This document shows positions 1 through 7,398 of a stretch of 18,222 nucleotides of DNA, in pieces. The DNA is from DATMNI01 sp035570275 (GTDB lineage Bacteria; Acidobacteriota; Terriglobia; Bryobacterales; Bryobacteraceae). The position numbers and the translations under genes were made by a program. Numbering within the stretch: the stretch's first letter is position 1; each line of letters opens with the position of its first letter. Under the pieces are notes generated by a model. The model saw only the letters and a list, made by a program, of their open reading frames with translations. It was not told the origin of the DNA and made no database searches. The stretch spans positions 1 to 18,222 of the forward strand of contig DATMNI010000200.1 of assembly GCA_035570275.1 (NCBI GenBank), written 5' to 3'.

Positions 1-15
1 CTCGTATTCGTCCAT
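1..15 (-). CDS. Start of an unidentified gene (five codons only)
   Basis: An ATG at 15-13 reads M-D-E-Y-E to the window edge. It is preceded on the minus strand by a strong Shine-Dalgarno sequence, AAAAGGAGA at 33-25, whose GGAG lies 10 bases before the ATG. That ribosome site is the main reason to call a gene. Too little protein is visible to name a family. It lies 120 bases downstream of the protease gene on the same strand and appears to have its own translation start, so it may or may not belong to the exporter transcript. Confidence 0.5.
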
Positions 16-83
16 CGTGTGAAATCTCCTTTTCGTGCGCTTGGCGGCTCACGTTTGGAGTTTCCGCGATGGACTCCCGGATT

Positions 84-89
84 TGTCAA
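84..89 (-). promoter_or_regulatory. Possible -35 element for the gene starting at 15
   Basis: The minus strand reads TTGACA here, a perfect -35 hexamer. About 19 bases further on is GAAACT, a weak -10 candidate with a longer spacing than ideal. It sits between the protease gene and the strongly ribosome-bound start at 15, where a promoter would be expected. Motif inspection only. Confidence 0.25.
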
Positions 90-102
90 ACTTCTACTGC
101 CA

Positions 103-119
103 CCCCGGCAGAGCCGGGG
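103..119. terminator. GC-rich hairpin after the protease gene, possible terminator
   Basis: CCCCGGC and GCCGGGG form a perfect 7-base-pair stem with an AGA loop, 16 bases past the stop codon of the minus-strand protease gene. No T-run follows on the minus strand, and on the plus strand a short T-run only begins about ten bases later. It is therefore not a classical intrinsic terminator, though it could still stop or stabilise the end of the exporter transcript. Confidence 0.3.
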
Positions 120-135
120 GGCCTCTCATTTTAGG

Positions 136-1017
136 CTAGAAAAAGAAGTGCTTGGTCCAGTCCACCGCCATGTGCAATCCGGCTGACGACATGACCGAGC
201 CGGCCCGCTGAAACACCCGCCCGTAGGCCACACCGGCTATGGTCGCCATGATCATGTAACGCCAGTTGGGCAGCGGTTGCGGTCCGTTGTCCAGATGGGC
301 GCAGCCGAAAATCAAGCTGGCCAGAAACAGCGTGCGCCAACTGGCTCCCAGCCGGAGCATGATCAGGTTTTGAATCATCGAGCGGAACAGAATCTCTTCC
401 GGCAGCGCTGTGCCCACGAAGATGATTCCCACGGCCGCCGCCATCTGGCCCGCGGTCTTGACCGGGAGGTGGGGCCAGGGAATGAAACCGATGGCGATCC
501 CCACCACCGCCAGCACGGGCGCCAGCAGCGCAAAGCCCATCAGCGGCAGGCGGAAATCCGCGGCTCGCCGCGGCAGGTTGTATTTCATGCCGGGGAAGGT
601 GCGGAAGCCGAGAAACAGAACGAGGCCCAGCAGGATGGCGATGCCGTAGGCGACCGAGTGCAGGAAGCCTTGAGCAGGGCGGGGAACCAAAGTCCCGCCG
701 GCGCCAAATTCGAGCGGCAGCCAAAGCAGGGCAATGGTCAGAAAGTCGGCGGTGCGGGGGCGGGCCACAAAGCCGGATCCCTGCGCATAGGCACAGGCCA
801 CGGGGGCGGCTGTGTACACGAGCACCAGCAGTGACAGAGGGATGCTGAAGACGCCAGCCAGAACCGACGCCAGGCTGAAGATCGCGGTGAGGATCAAGGG
901 GACGGCCCAGACGACCGCGGGGCTGCGGTGAAGCAAACGCTGCATTGCGGTCTGGGTTGCAGGGATGAAGAAGCCCAGGACCGCCGCCAGCAGGAGCGCG
1001 AGGACGAGGGGCTGCAC
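136..1017 (-). CDS. CPBP/Abi-type intramembrane metalloprotease
   Basis: A 293-residue, strongly hydrophobic protein with about eight membrane segments. Near the C-terminus it has the three CPBP (Abi, Rce1-like) signatures: EEILFR (E207, E208, R212), the histidine of FGCAH (H241) and HMAVD (H282, D286). Family members cleave substrates inside the membrane, and several are tied to bacteriocin or peptide maturation and self-immunity. The actual substrate cannot be read from sequence. The GTG start overlaps the TAG of the TolC-like gene by one base (TAGTG) and has no clear Shine-Dalgarno sequence, which suggests translation by coupling to the exporter gene. It is the last gene of the run. The family call is firm; a link to export is inference from position. 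Confidence 0.85.
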   Translation of the reverse strand: MQPLVLALLLAAVLGFFIPATQTAMQRLLHRSPAVVWAVPLILTAIFSLASVLAGVFSIPLSLLVLVYTAAPVACAYAQGSGFVARPRTADFLTIALLWLPLEFGAGGTLVPRPAQGFLHSVAYGIAILLGLVLFLGFRTFPGMKYNLPRRAADFRLPLMGFALLAPVLAVVGIAIGFIPWPHLPVKTAGQMAAAVGIIFVGTALPEEILFRSMIQNLIMLRLGASWRTLFLASLIFGCAHLDNGPQPLPNWRYMIMATIAGVAYGRVFQRAGSVMSSAGLHMAVDWTKHFFF

Positions 1018-2669
1018 TACTGCACGACGATGCCGCGATCGTCCAGCAATTCGCCGGTCTTGGTCAGCAGATTCAGCAGATTCCGGCGCAGCCCGATCTG
1101 GTTGACCACCACACTGGATTCGGCTTGCACTTTCACGTTCTGCGCCAGAATCACGTTCTGGTTGATTTCCGTGCCGAGTTCGTACTTCTTGTTTTCGGCC
1201 TCCAGATTCTTCACGGCGAAATCCAGCGCCAGCTTGGCCAGCTTCAATTGCTCCACGCTTCCCTGCACGTTGCTGACGGCGTTCAGAATGTCCAGCCGGA
1301 TGCCCTGAATGGTGGTGCGCTCGGTGAGCGCGTCGCGTTTCTTGGCCGCCAGCGCATCGGCCATGTCCGCCGCGGCAGAGCGCGACTTGATGGGCAGGTT
1401 GAGGTTGAGGCCAAAGGAATACACCGGGTAGCCGAAGCCGAACATCTGGCTCAGGGCATCGCTCAATCCCCCGGGAATTGTAGTCACGATTGTCGAAGTG
1501 TTGGTGCCGGTGCCGGTGCTGCCGAATTGGTTGGAGCGCTGGTAGAAGACACCGCCGCGGCCCTGTGACTGGTAGGAGCCCGTCAGCGAAAGGTTCGGCA
1601 GCAGCCCGTTCTTCGCCGACTGAATGCCCAGGTCGTCTATATCCAGGCTCTGCGTGGCAGCCTTCAAATCCGGCCGGGTGGCCAGCGCCTTGCTCACCTC
1701 CAACTCGGTATCGAGCGGCGGGGCGGCGACATCCACGGTTTCGGAGAGAACAATCGGTACGGCTCGCAGGTTCTGGTCAAGGTCAAGGGAAATCTGCTTG
1801 CGCAAGGCGTCTTCCTTCTGGGTGAGGGCAAACTTCGCCTGCGACACGCTCAGTTCAGCCGTGGCCAACTGCTGCTGCGGGTTGTAAATGTCCAGCGGCG
1901 AAAGCGCCCCCAATTCCAATTGCTTCTCCGAGAGCTTCAGGAACTCGGCCGCTACATCGCGCCCGTTTTCGGCGACCTTCAGGTTTTCGCGCGCGGCAAT
2001 CACGTCCCAGTAGGCGTTCTCGGCGGCGTTCACCATTGTCAATAACTGGTTGGTCAAACTGTATTCGGACATTCTATACCGGCTCTTGGCCGCCATGAGC
2101 GGCAACCGGTTGATAAACATACTGCGGTTCTTGATCAACGGCTGGGTGAAGCTGATCGACACGGTGGTAGACAGCGCCGGATTGAAGCTGGAAAAGCCGC
2201 TGTTGGTAGTGCTCTTGGTGGCGCCGAAGCCCACCGTGTAGTTCGTCCCCGTGGGCAGCGTCTGGTTCACGCTGAATTGCGCCGGCTGGGTCAATGAAAC
2301 CAGGGTAGCCGCGCCATCGAGGGCGCTGGTGGAGGGCAATGTGGATTTGGTGTCGGTGAACGTAGCCCTGGCCAGTGGATCCCAGGCGCCAAAAGCCCGC
2401 AAGATGGCGTTCTTCGGCGTCTCCAGCGTCAGCATTTGAATCTGGATGTCGGTATTGTTCGACATCACCAGCGCCAGAAAGTTCTTCAAAGACAACTCCA
2501 GCTTGCCCGCGACCACGAAGTCCTGCAGCCGCACCGGGTCTTTCAATTCCACCTTGGTCCGGGTCTTGGAAAAGGTCTCTCGAAAGTACGATGGTTTGGG
2601 AAAAGACGACAACTGCGCAAAAGCGCCCGCCGCCAGGAGGATGCTTGTAAGTAGTGTTCGAAGCAGCAT
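1017..2669 (-). CDS. TolC-family outer membrane efflux protein
   Basis: 550 residues from the ATG at 2669. This start is chosen because the protein then begins with a clean signal peptide (MLLRTLLTSILLAAGAFA, cleavage before Q). A longer frame to 2750 would run into the permease gene and precede the signal. Two OEP-type repeats are visible. The first has the long alpha-hairpin with LSEKQLELGALSPLDIYNPQQQL; the second starts around ATRPDLKAATQ and ends with KKYELGTEINQNVILAQN. The family forms trimeric outer-membrane channels with a periplasmic alpha-barrel that docks to adaptor proteins. It starts 4 bases after the permease stop and shares its last base with the protease start, so it is translated as part of the exporter operon. 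Confidence 0.92.
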   Translation of the reverse strand: MLLRTLLTSILLAAGAFAQLSSFPKPSYFRETFSKTRTKVELKDPVRLQDFVVAGKLELSLKNFLALVMSNNTDIQIQMLTLETPKNAILRAFGAWDPLARATFTDTKSTLPSTSALDGAATLVSLTQPAQFSVNQTLPTGTNYTVGFGATKSTTNSGFSSFNPALSTTVSISFTQPLIKNRSMFINRLPLMAAKSRYRMSEYSLTNQLLTMVNAAENAYWDVIAARENLKVAENGRDVAAEFLKLSEKQLELGALSPLDIYNPQQQLATAELSVSQAKFALTQKEDALRKQISLDLDQNLRAVPIVLSETVDVAAPPLDTELEVSKALATRPDLKAATQSLDIDDLGIQSAKNGLLPNLSLTGSYQSQGRGGVFYQRSNQFGSTGTGTNTSTIVTTIPGGLSDALSQMFGFGYPVYSFGLNLNLPIKSRSAAADMADALAAKKRDALTERTTIQGIRLDILNAVSNVQGSVEQLKLAKLALDFAVKNLEAENKKYELGTEINQNVILAQNVKVQAESSVVVNQIGLRRNLLNLLTKTGELLDDRGIVVQ

Positions 2670-2673
2670 AGTT

Positions 2674-3930
2674 CTACTCGTAACGAATAGCCTCGATAGG
2701 GTCCAGTTTCGCCGCCTGCACGGCCGGATAAATGCCAAACAACAGTCCAATGAAAACCGATACGCCGAACGCCACCACGATGGATGAAGTAGTCACCACC
2801 GTCGACCAGCCCGCGGCCGTGGCGATCACGCGGGAAAGCGTGAACCCGAACAGAATGCCGATCAGACCGCCGACAATCGAAATCAGCACGGCCTCCGTCA
2901 GGAACTGACGCACGATGTCGCCCTGGCGTGCACCGATCGCGCGCCGGATTCCGATTTCGCGGGTGCGTTCCAGAACCGTGGCCAGCATGATGTTCATGAT
3001 ACCGATGCCGCCCACCAGCAGCGAAATTCCCGCGATACAGATCATGACGATACTGAAGATGAAGCTGGTGCGCCGCCGCTCTTCCAGCAGGCCCGCCGGC
3101 ACCACCACCGTAAAATCCCCGGCATCTTTGTGGGTGGCCGCCAGAATTGCCCGCACCACGTTGGACGTCTCGATGGAGTCGATGTTAGGCCCCACTTTCA
3201 TGTAGATTCCGTCAATCTCGTCCTTCAGATAGCTGGTGTTATCCTCAAACCGCCGCATCACCGTGTTCAGCGGGGCGATTACCAGGTTGTTGCGGTTGAC
3301 CGATTGCACGCCTTCCACATCCGTGTCGCTGCCCGCCGCCGGCGTCAGCACGCCGATCACTTGCAGCCAGGTGTCGTTGATTTTCACGTACTTGCCGATG
3401 GCGTTGTCATACCCCAACAGGTTGACCTTGGCGGTCTCGCCCAGCACGCAGACCGGCGCCGAACTCTGGTTCTCCTCTTCCGAGAAGAAGCGGCCGGCCA
3501 CCAGCTTGAGGCTGTTGATCTCGACGAAATTGGTGAGCACGCCGATCAGTTGCGGCGGTTCCTGCAGCGTCTTGGGAAGAACCTTCTGCGGCTTGAAACG
3601 CTTGCGCGGGCTGATCGCCACCAGGCCTGACACGTTTTCGGAGATGGCGCGGAAGTCGCGGAACGACAGGCCCGGCGAAATCGCCCGCACGGTCTGCAAT
3701 TCGTTGCGGTCCACGGCTTCGTGCGCCTCCACAATGATGTTGTTGACGCCCAGTTGGTCGATGAAGCTCATCATCTCCTTTTGCGCGCCGGCGGTGATGG
3801 AAAGCATCGCCACCACGGCGCCCACGCCAAAGATCATGCCGAGCATCGTCAGCAAGCTGCGCAACTTGTGCGCGAAGAGGCTGGCGAGGCCCATCTTCAA
3901 TTCGGGAAGAATGCCTGAGAACATGGCCAT
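2674..3930 (-). CDS. MacB/FtsX-type ABC transporter permease (no ATPase domain)
   Basis: 418 residues with the MacB layout minus the nucleotide-binding domain. There is one N-terminal membrane helix (about 21-43, LTMLGMIFGVGAVVAMLS), a large periplasmic MacB_PCD region to about residue 265, then three FtsX helices. The hallmark C-terminus GIYPAVQAAKLDPIEAIRYE is present. MacB-like permeases do not transport through the membrane; they act as mechanical pumps that drive periplasmic substrate through adaptor and TolC using ATP hydrolysed in the cytoplasm. No Walker A or ABC signature is present here or in neighbouring genes, so the partner ATPase must be encoded elsewhere, or the protein acts without one. 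Start is 4 bases after the adaptor stop; an alternative ATG lies two codons later. Confidence 0.92.
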   Translation of the reverse strand: MAMFSGILPELKMGLASLFAHKLRSLLTMLGMIFGVGAVVAMLSITAGAQKEMMSFIDQLGVNNIIVEAHEAVDRNELQTVRAISPGLSFRDFRAISENVSGLVAISPRKRFKPQKVLPKTLQEPPQLIGVLTNFVEINSLKLVAGRFFSEEENQSSAPVCVLGETAKVNLLGYDNAIGKYVKINDTWLQVIGVLTPAAGSDTDVEGVQSVNRNNLVIAPLNTVMRRFEDNTSYLKDEIDGIYMKVGPNIDSIETSNVVRAILAATHKDAGDFTVVVPAGLLEERRRTSFIFSIVMICIAGISLLVGGIGIMNIMLATVLERTREIGIRRAIGARQGDIVRQFLTEAVLISIVGGLIGILFGFTLSRVIATAAGWSTVVTTSSIVVAFGVSVFIGLLFGIYPAVQAAKLDPIEAIRYE

Positions 3931-3934
3931 GCCG

Positions 3935-5932
3935 CTACTTGCCTCCCGGCATGCCGCTCATGCCACCGCCCGAGGACTTCTTGTCGGACTTGCTCTTCTT
4001 GTCGGCGGTGGGATCGGCCAGCGCCACCACCTCGCCGGCCTGTACACCGCCGGCCAGAACCATCAACGATTCACTCTGCTTTACCAGTTGCACTTCGCGC
4101 GCTTCGAACTTGCGGTTCTTCTGTACGAATACAACGTGCTTTCCGTTCTTGTCAAAGACCGCCTGTGCCGGAACGTGGATCACATCGGGAAGTTTTTCGA
4201 CCTGGATTTCGACGTCGGCCAGCAGACCGGGACGCAGCAGCACCTGGACCTGAGAATCCTGCTCGGGAGGAAGCGGCAGTTTGGCGTTATTCCGTTCCTC
4301 TTCGGTGTAGGGGCCGATAGCCGTGCGCCGCATCATATCCAGCGGGTTGGCCAAGCCGCTAGTGGTGGCGACCCTCTGGGTGGCGTCGCGACCCTGAGGG
4401 TCGCGACCACTAACCGGCCCCTGTCCCCCGGTCCCCAATCCGCGCCCAGAGGGCACCAACCCGGCCGCTGGAACCGCCATGCCTGACTTGGTCATCACGT
4501 CCTGCATCATCTTCTGGCGATCTTCGGGAGTGATGCTGGCGGGATCTTTGCCGGCCATGGCCTTCTGCATGGCGTCGCGCACCTTCTGACGGTCCTGGTC
4601 GGAGAGATTGGCCGTGGCGCCGCCGCGTCCACCCTGCCCCCCGCCGGCCCCTGTACCCTGGCCCCTGGCCCCGGGTCCCTGGCCCCCGCGTCCACCCGGC
4701 CCTGGCATTCCGCCGGGACCGAACCCGCCGCCCTGGTCCCGACCCGCAGAATCAGCGGGTACCCCGCCTGAACCCTGGCCCCCGGCCCCCGGCGCCCCGG
4801 GCGCCGCGTCGCGACCCTGAGGGTCGCGACCACTGGACAGCGTGGCCGCCGAGTTCACCACGTTCTTCCTGGCATTGGATTCGGCCGTCCTCATGATGCG
4901 GTCCACATCGGTCTGCTTCATGCCCAAGCCGGCCAGCAGTTGGCGCATATCGATCGAAAAGACGACGTCGAATTTCTTGGACGGGTCACCCGAAAAAACA
5001 TCGGATGTAGCCGTGCCGCTCATGGCTTTGATCTTGCCCTGGAAGCGCTTTTCCGGAATGGCATCGAGTTGCAATAAAGCGTCCTGCCCCTCCTTCAGAT
5101 TGGCGCGGTCCAACTCGCCCACCTTGGCCCAGACTTCCAGTTCCGAAAGATCCAGCACATCCACTACCGGCATGCCCGGCTGCAAGGTGTCGCCTTCGCG
5201 AATATCCGGCAACTGCTGGCCGAAATTGAAATTCCCGGCGCGGTTCTGCTTGATGGCTACCAGCCCGGTAATGGGCGCCAGCGTCTTGGTCTGGGCAATG
5301 CGCTGCAACTCGCGCTGCACGTCGATCAGGCTGCGGTTGCGCTGCTCCTGGAAGACCGCCAATGCGGAATCGGCCTGCTCCTGCCGGGACTGGATGTCCG
5401 ACTCCAACTGCTGCAGCGCCCGCTTGGACTGCTCCAGTGTCAACACGTTCTTCTTACCGTCAATGGCCGAAATGATGGGATTGCGCTGCACTTCCAACTC
5501 GGCGCGCCGCACGTCGTAGCGCGTTTTGAGCAGCGTCACCGCGTCCTGGCTCTGCTGAATCGCCAGATCCGCCTTGGCTTTCTTGATCTGCTCGTCCACC
5601 GATTCCACGGAGAGTTGGGCTTCTTCGAGCGCGGATTTACGCTCGGAATCGTCGTACTCCACCACCAGGTCTTTTTCCTTCGCCAAAGAACCCATCGGCG
5701 CCAGCCTGGTAGTCTGCACGGTGCCGAACAGATTAGGAGCCGTCAACGTAACCGAACGGACAGCCCGCAACTCGCCGCGCGAATAGGCGCGGATCACCAC
5801 GTCGCCGCGCTGTACCTTGGTTGTGGGAACCTGTTCCTGCCGCGCCGGCAGTTGCTGGAAGAACCGGTATCCACCCCAGACGGCGCCGGCCAGGATCGCC
5901 ACACCGATCAAACGATAAATCGCCTTTTTCAT
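3935..5932 (-). CDS. HlyD/MacA-like periplasmic adaptor with large Gly/Pro-rich insertion
   Basis: About 665 residues, far longer than the usual 400-450 of this family. One N-terminal membrane anchor (KKAIYRLIGVAILAGAVWGG) is followed by the split lipoyl domain, an alpha-hairpin (about 100-220, with the tip motif SAIDGKKN), a beta-barrel and the membrane-proximal domain ending in VHVPAQAVFDKNGK. The beta-barrel is interrupted between FDVVFSIDMRQL and LLRPGLLADVEIQV by about 230 residues. That insert holds a helix-like stretch, a Gly/Pro/Gln-rich tract and two SGRDPQGRD peptides encoded by palindromic repeats. The tail is Lys/Ser then Gly/Met rich. The ATG at 5932 is preferred because GGAG lies 11 bases upstream; the ATG at 5941 leaves only 3 bases. 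The stop lies 4 bases before the permease start, so this is probably its direct adaptor. Confidence 0.9.
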   Translation of the reverse strand: MKKAIYRLIGVAILAGAVWGGYRFFQQLPARQEQVPTTKVQRGDVVIRAYSRGELRAVRSVTLTAPNLFGTVQTTRLAPMGSLAKEKDLVVEYDDSERKSALEEAQLSVESVDEQIKKAKADLAIQQSQDAVTLLKTRYDVRRAELEVQRNPIISAIDGKKNVLTLEQSKRALQQLESDIQSRQEQADSALAVFQEQRNRSLIDVQRELQRIAQTKTLAPITGLVAIKQNRAGNFNFGQQLPDIREGDTLQPGMPVVDVLDLSELEVWAKVGELDRANLKEGQDALLQLDAIPEKRFQGKIKAMSGTATSDVFSGDPSKKFDVVFSIDMRQLLAGLGMKQTDVDRIMRTAESNARKNVVNSAATLSSGRDPQGRDAAPGAPGAGGQGSGGVPADSAGRDQGGGFGPGGMPGPGGRGGQGPGARGQGTGAGGGQGGRGGATANLSDQDRQKVRDAMQKAMAGKDPASITPEDRQKMMQDVMTKSGMAVPAAGLVPSGRGLGTGGQGPVSGRDPQGRDATQRVATTSGLANPLDMMRRTAIGPYTEEERNNAKLPLPPEQDSQVQVLLRPGLLADVEIQVEKLPDVIHVPAQAVFDKNGKHVVFVQKNRKFEAREVQLVKQSESLMVLAGGVQAGEVVALADPTADKKSKSDKKSSGGGMSGMPGGK
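4360..4412 (+). repeat. Palindromic repeat, copy A, inside the adaptor gene
   Basis: Outer arms TAGTGG (4360-4365) and CCACTA (4407-4412, sharing one base with the right hairpin) enclose two hairpins. The right one is perfect: GTCGCGACCC, loop TGA, GGGTCGCGAC (4385-4407). The left one is decayed: GCGACCC, TCT, GGGTGGC with one mismatch (4368-4384). The adaptor gene reads through it in frame on the minus strand as SGRDPQGRD followed by ATQRVATT. The same architecture recurs at 17932-18022, so this is a dispersed element rather than a local accident. Confidence 0.8.
4808..4834 (+). repeat. Palindromic repeat, partial copy B, inside the adaptor gene
   Basis: The perfect hairpin GTCGCGACCC-TGA-GGGTCGCGAC is followed by the right end CCACT, identical to the right half of copy A and in the same orientation. 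No left TAGTGG arm was found, so this is a half element or a duplication of copy A's right end. On the minus strand it again encodes SGRDPQGRD, at the start of the Gly/Pro-rich tract. Confidence 0.75.
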
Positions 5933-5987
5933 GGAAACCATTTCTCCACACCGCGCCCGGGAATGTACCGCAGAAACAGCCGCCAGT

Positions 5988-6035
5988 CCTGTCGCACGGC
6001 CTGTCCCACGGCCTATTCCACTGCCTGGCCCACGG
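5988..6035. repeat. Four imperfect 12-base tandem units between two adaptor genes
   Basis: The units CCTGTCGCACGG, CCTGTCCCACGG, CCTATTCCACTG and CCTGGCCCACGG follow one another without gaps. They occupy about half of the roughly 100-base gap between the second and third adaptor genes. The gap is the largest inside the exporter run apart from the ends, and the repeat may be what expanded it. No function is visible. Confidence 0.7.
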
Positions 6036-6041
6036 GCGCGT

Positions 6042-7349
6042 CTACAATTTCTTCTTAGCCCTCTTGGCCGCTTCCGCCGGGCTTTCGAGCGTGACCATGT
6101 CGCCTTCCTTCAGCCCGCCCGTCACCACGATGTCTTCGTCGTTCTGCTTGCCGACGAAGATGGGGCGGACGGCGAAATCCTTGCCCTTCTGCAGATAGAC
6201 CGCGGGCTTGCCGTCCTTGGAAAAGCTGGCGCGCAAGGGAATCAGCAGGGCGGCGGGCTCGCGCTCGATAATCACTTCCGTGCTGGCGCTCATGCCCGGC
6301 CGCAGCCGCGGGTCCAGGCTTTTCATGGTGGCGCGCGCCGGGAAAGTCTTTTCCGGCGTCGACCCGCCCTTGAAAACCAGCGCTGCAATCGGGCTGATGT
6401 AATCCAGTTCGGCTTCGAATTCCTTATCCGGGATCGCATCCACCCGCACCTTCACCATCTGGCCGAGTCTCAGTTTGCCGCGATCCACCTCTTCCAGTTT
6501 CAGATCCACGTACATTTCCGACAGATCGGGAATTTCGGCGATCTCGGCTCCCGTCCAGACATTGTCGCCCTCCTTGAAGGGCGGAGTGGATTGGCCAAAC
6601 GATCCGCCCGAGCGGAAGTTCGGCAGCACGTTGACAATCCCGTCGTTGGGCGCCTTCAACTGCATCATGCCCAGATAGCTTTGGGCCAGCGCCATGTCGC
6701 GAACGGCCTTGTCTTTCCTCTGGTTCAAGCGGCCCAGGTCGGCCTCATGGCCCACCTGGTGGGAATTGATGGAGGCGTTCACGGTTTCGAGCGAACCCTC
6801 AGAAACACCAACCTGAATGCGATTCTTTTCGCCGTCGATCGCCGAAAGTACTTCGGCCTTGCTGGCGTCGAGCTTGGCCCGCTCCAGATCGTACTCGGAA
6901 GACATCTTGCTCATGGCATCGGCTTCGTCGTCCATTTTCTGCGTTGCCTTGGCCTGGACGATGTCGCCGTCGGCAGCGCGCACGTCGGTGGTCCGGGAAA
7001 TGACGTTCTGCTCCTGCTGTACGCCGTCGAATTCCACCACCACCTCACCCTTGCGCACCGGCCTGCCGTTATCCGCCAGGTGCACGATTCGCAACTGGGG
7101 CACTTGGGGCGCCTTCAGAATCACCGATCGCGTGCTTTTGACGTCGCCACGCGTGCGCACGCTGATGATAAAGTCTCCCTTCCTGACACGGGCCACGCCC
7201 ACTTCCACTTCGGTAGTTCCCGTATAGTGGTACGCCGCGAAAACACCGCCGCCGCACATCAACAGACCGATGGCCCAGGTGACGATCTTTACCCGTTTCG
7301 GGTGTGATTTGCCGAGGCGCTGCCCGGGTCTTTGGTCCTTTGATGGCAT
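6042..7349 (-). CDS. HlyD/MacA-like periplasmic adaptor (second of three)
   Basis: 435 residues, normal for the family. A short basic N-terminus is followed by one membrane helix (about 21-40, IVTWAIGLLMCGGGVFAAY). Next come a lipoyl half with GEVVVEFDG, an alpha-hairpin with the tip motif SAIDGEKN, and the second lipoyl half (LKAPNDGIVNVLP). A beta-barrel (VDAIPDKEFEAELDYISP) and a C-terminal domain with LIPLRASFSKDGKPAVYLQKG complete it. It aligns segment by segment with the other two adaptors, so the three are paralogues. The ATG at 7349 has AGGAAA 6-7 bases upstream. Presumed role: inner-membrane-anchored bridge between a MacB-type permease and the TolC-like channel. Confidence 0.9.
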   Translation of the reverse strand: MPSKDQRPGQRLGKSHPKRVKIVTWAIGLLMCGGGVFAAYHYTGTTEVEVGVARVRKGDFIISVRTRGDVKSTRSVILKAPQVPQLRIVHLADNGRPVRKGEVVVEFDGVQQEQNVISRTTDVRAADGDIVQAKATQKMDDEADAMSKMSSEYDLERAKLDASKAEVLSAIDGEKNRIQVGVSEGSLETVNASINSHQVGHEADLGRLNQRKDKAVRDMALAQSYLGMMQLKAPNDGIVNVLPNFRSGGSFGQSTPPFKEGDNVWTGAEIAEIPDLSEMYVDLKLEEVDRGKLRLGQMVKVRVDAIPDKEFEAELDYISPIAALVFKGGSTPEKTFPARATMKSLDPRLRPGMSASTEVIIEREPAALLIPLRASFSKDGKPAVYLQKGKDFAVRPIFVGKQNDEDIVVTGGLKEGDMVTLESPAEAAKRAKKKL

Positions 7350-7398
7350 ATTAATTTCCTGTGGGTCGTGCTGCCCAACCAGCCGCCTTTCCAGCCAG

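Noticed and set aside
103..119. Possible fourth copy of the palindromic repeat
   Set aside because: The hairpin CCCCGGC-AGA-GCCGGGG has a different stem sequence and no TAGTGG/CCACTA ends.
2670..2750. N-terminal extension of the TolC-like protein
   Set aside because: It would overlap the permease gene by 77 bases and put 27 basic residues ahead of a complete signal peptide; the ATG at 2669 fits better.
3236..4486. Long plus-strand frame of 416 codons opposite the permease and adaptor
   Set aside because: It is a shadow of two well-supported minus-strand genes in high-GC DNA; its translation has no coherent domain.
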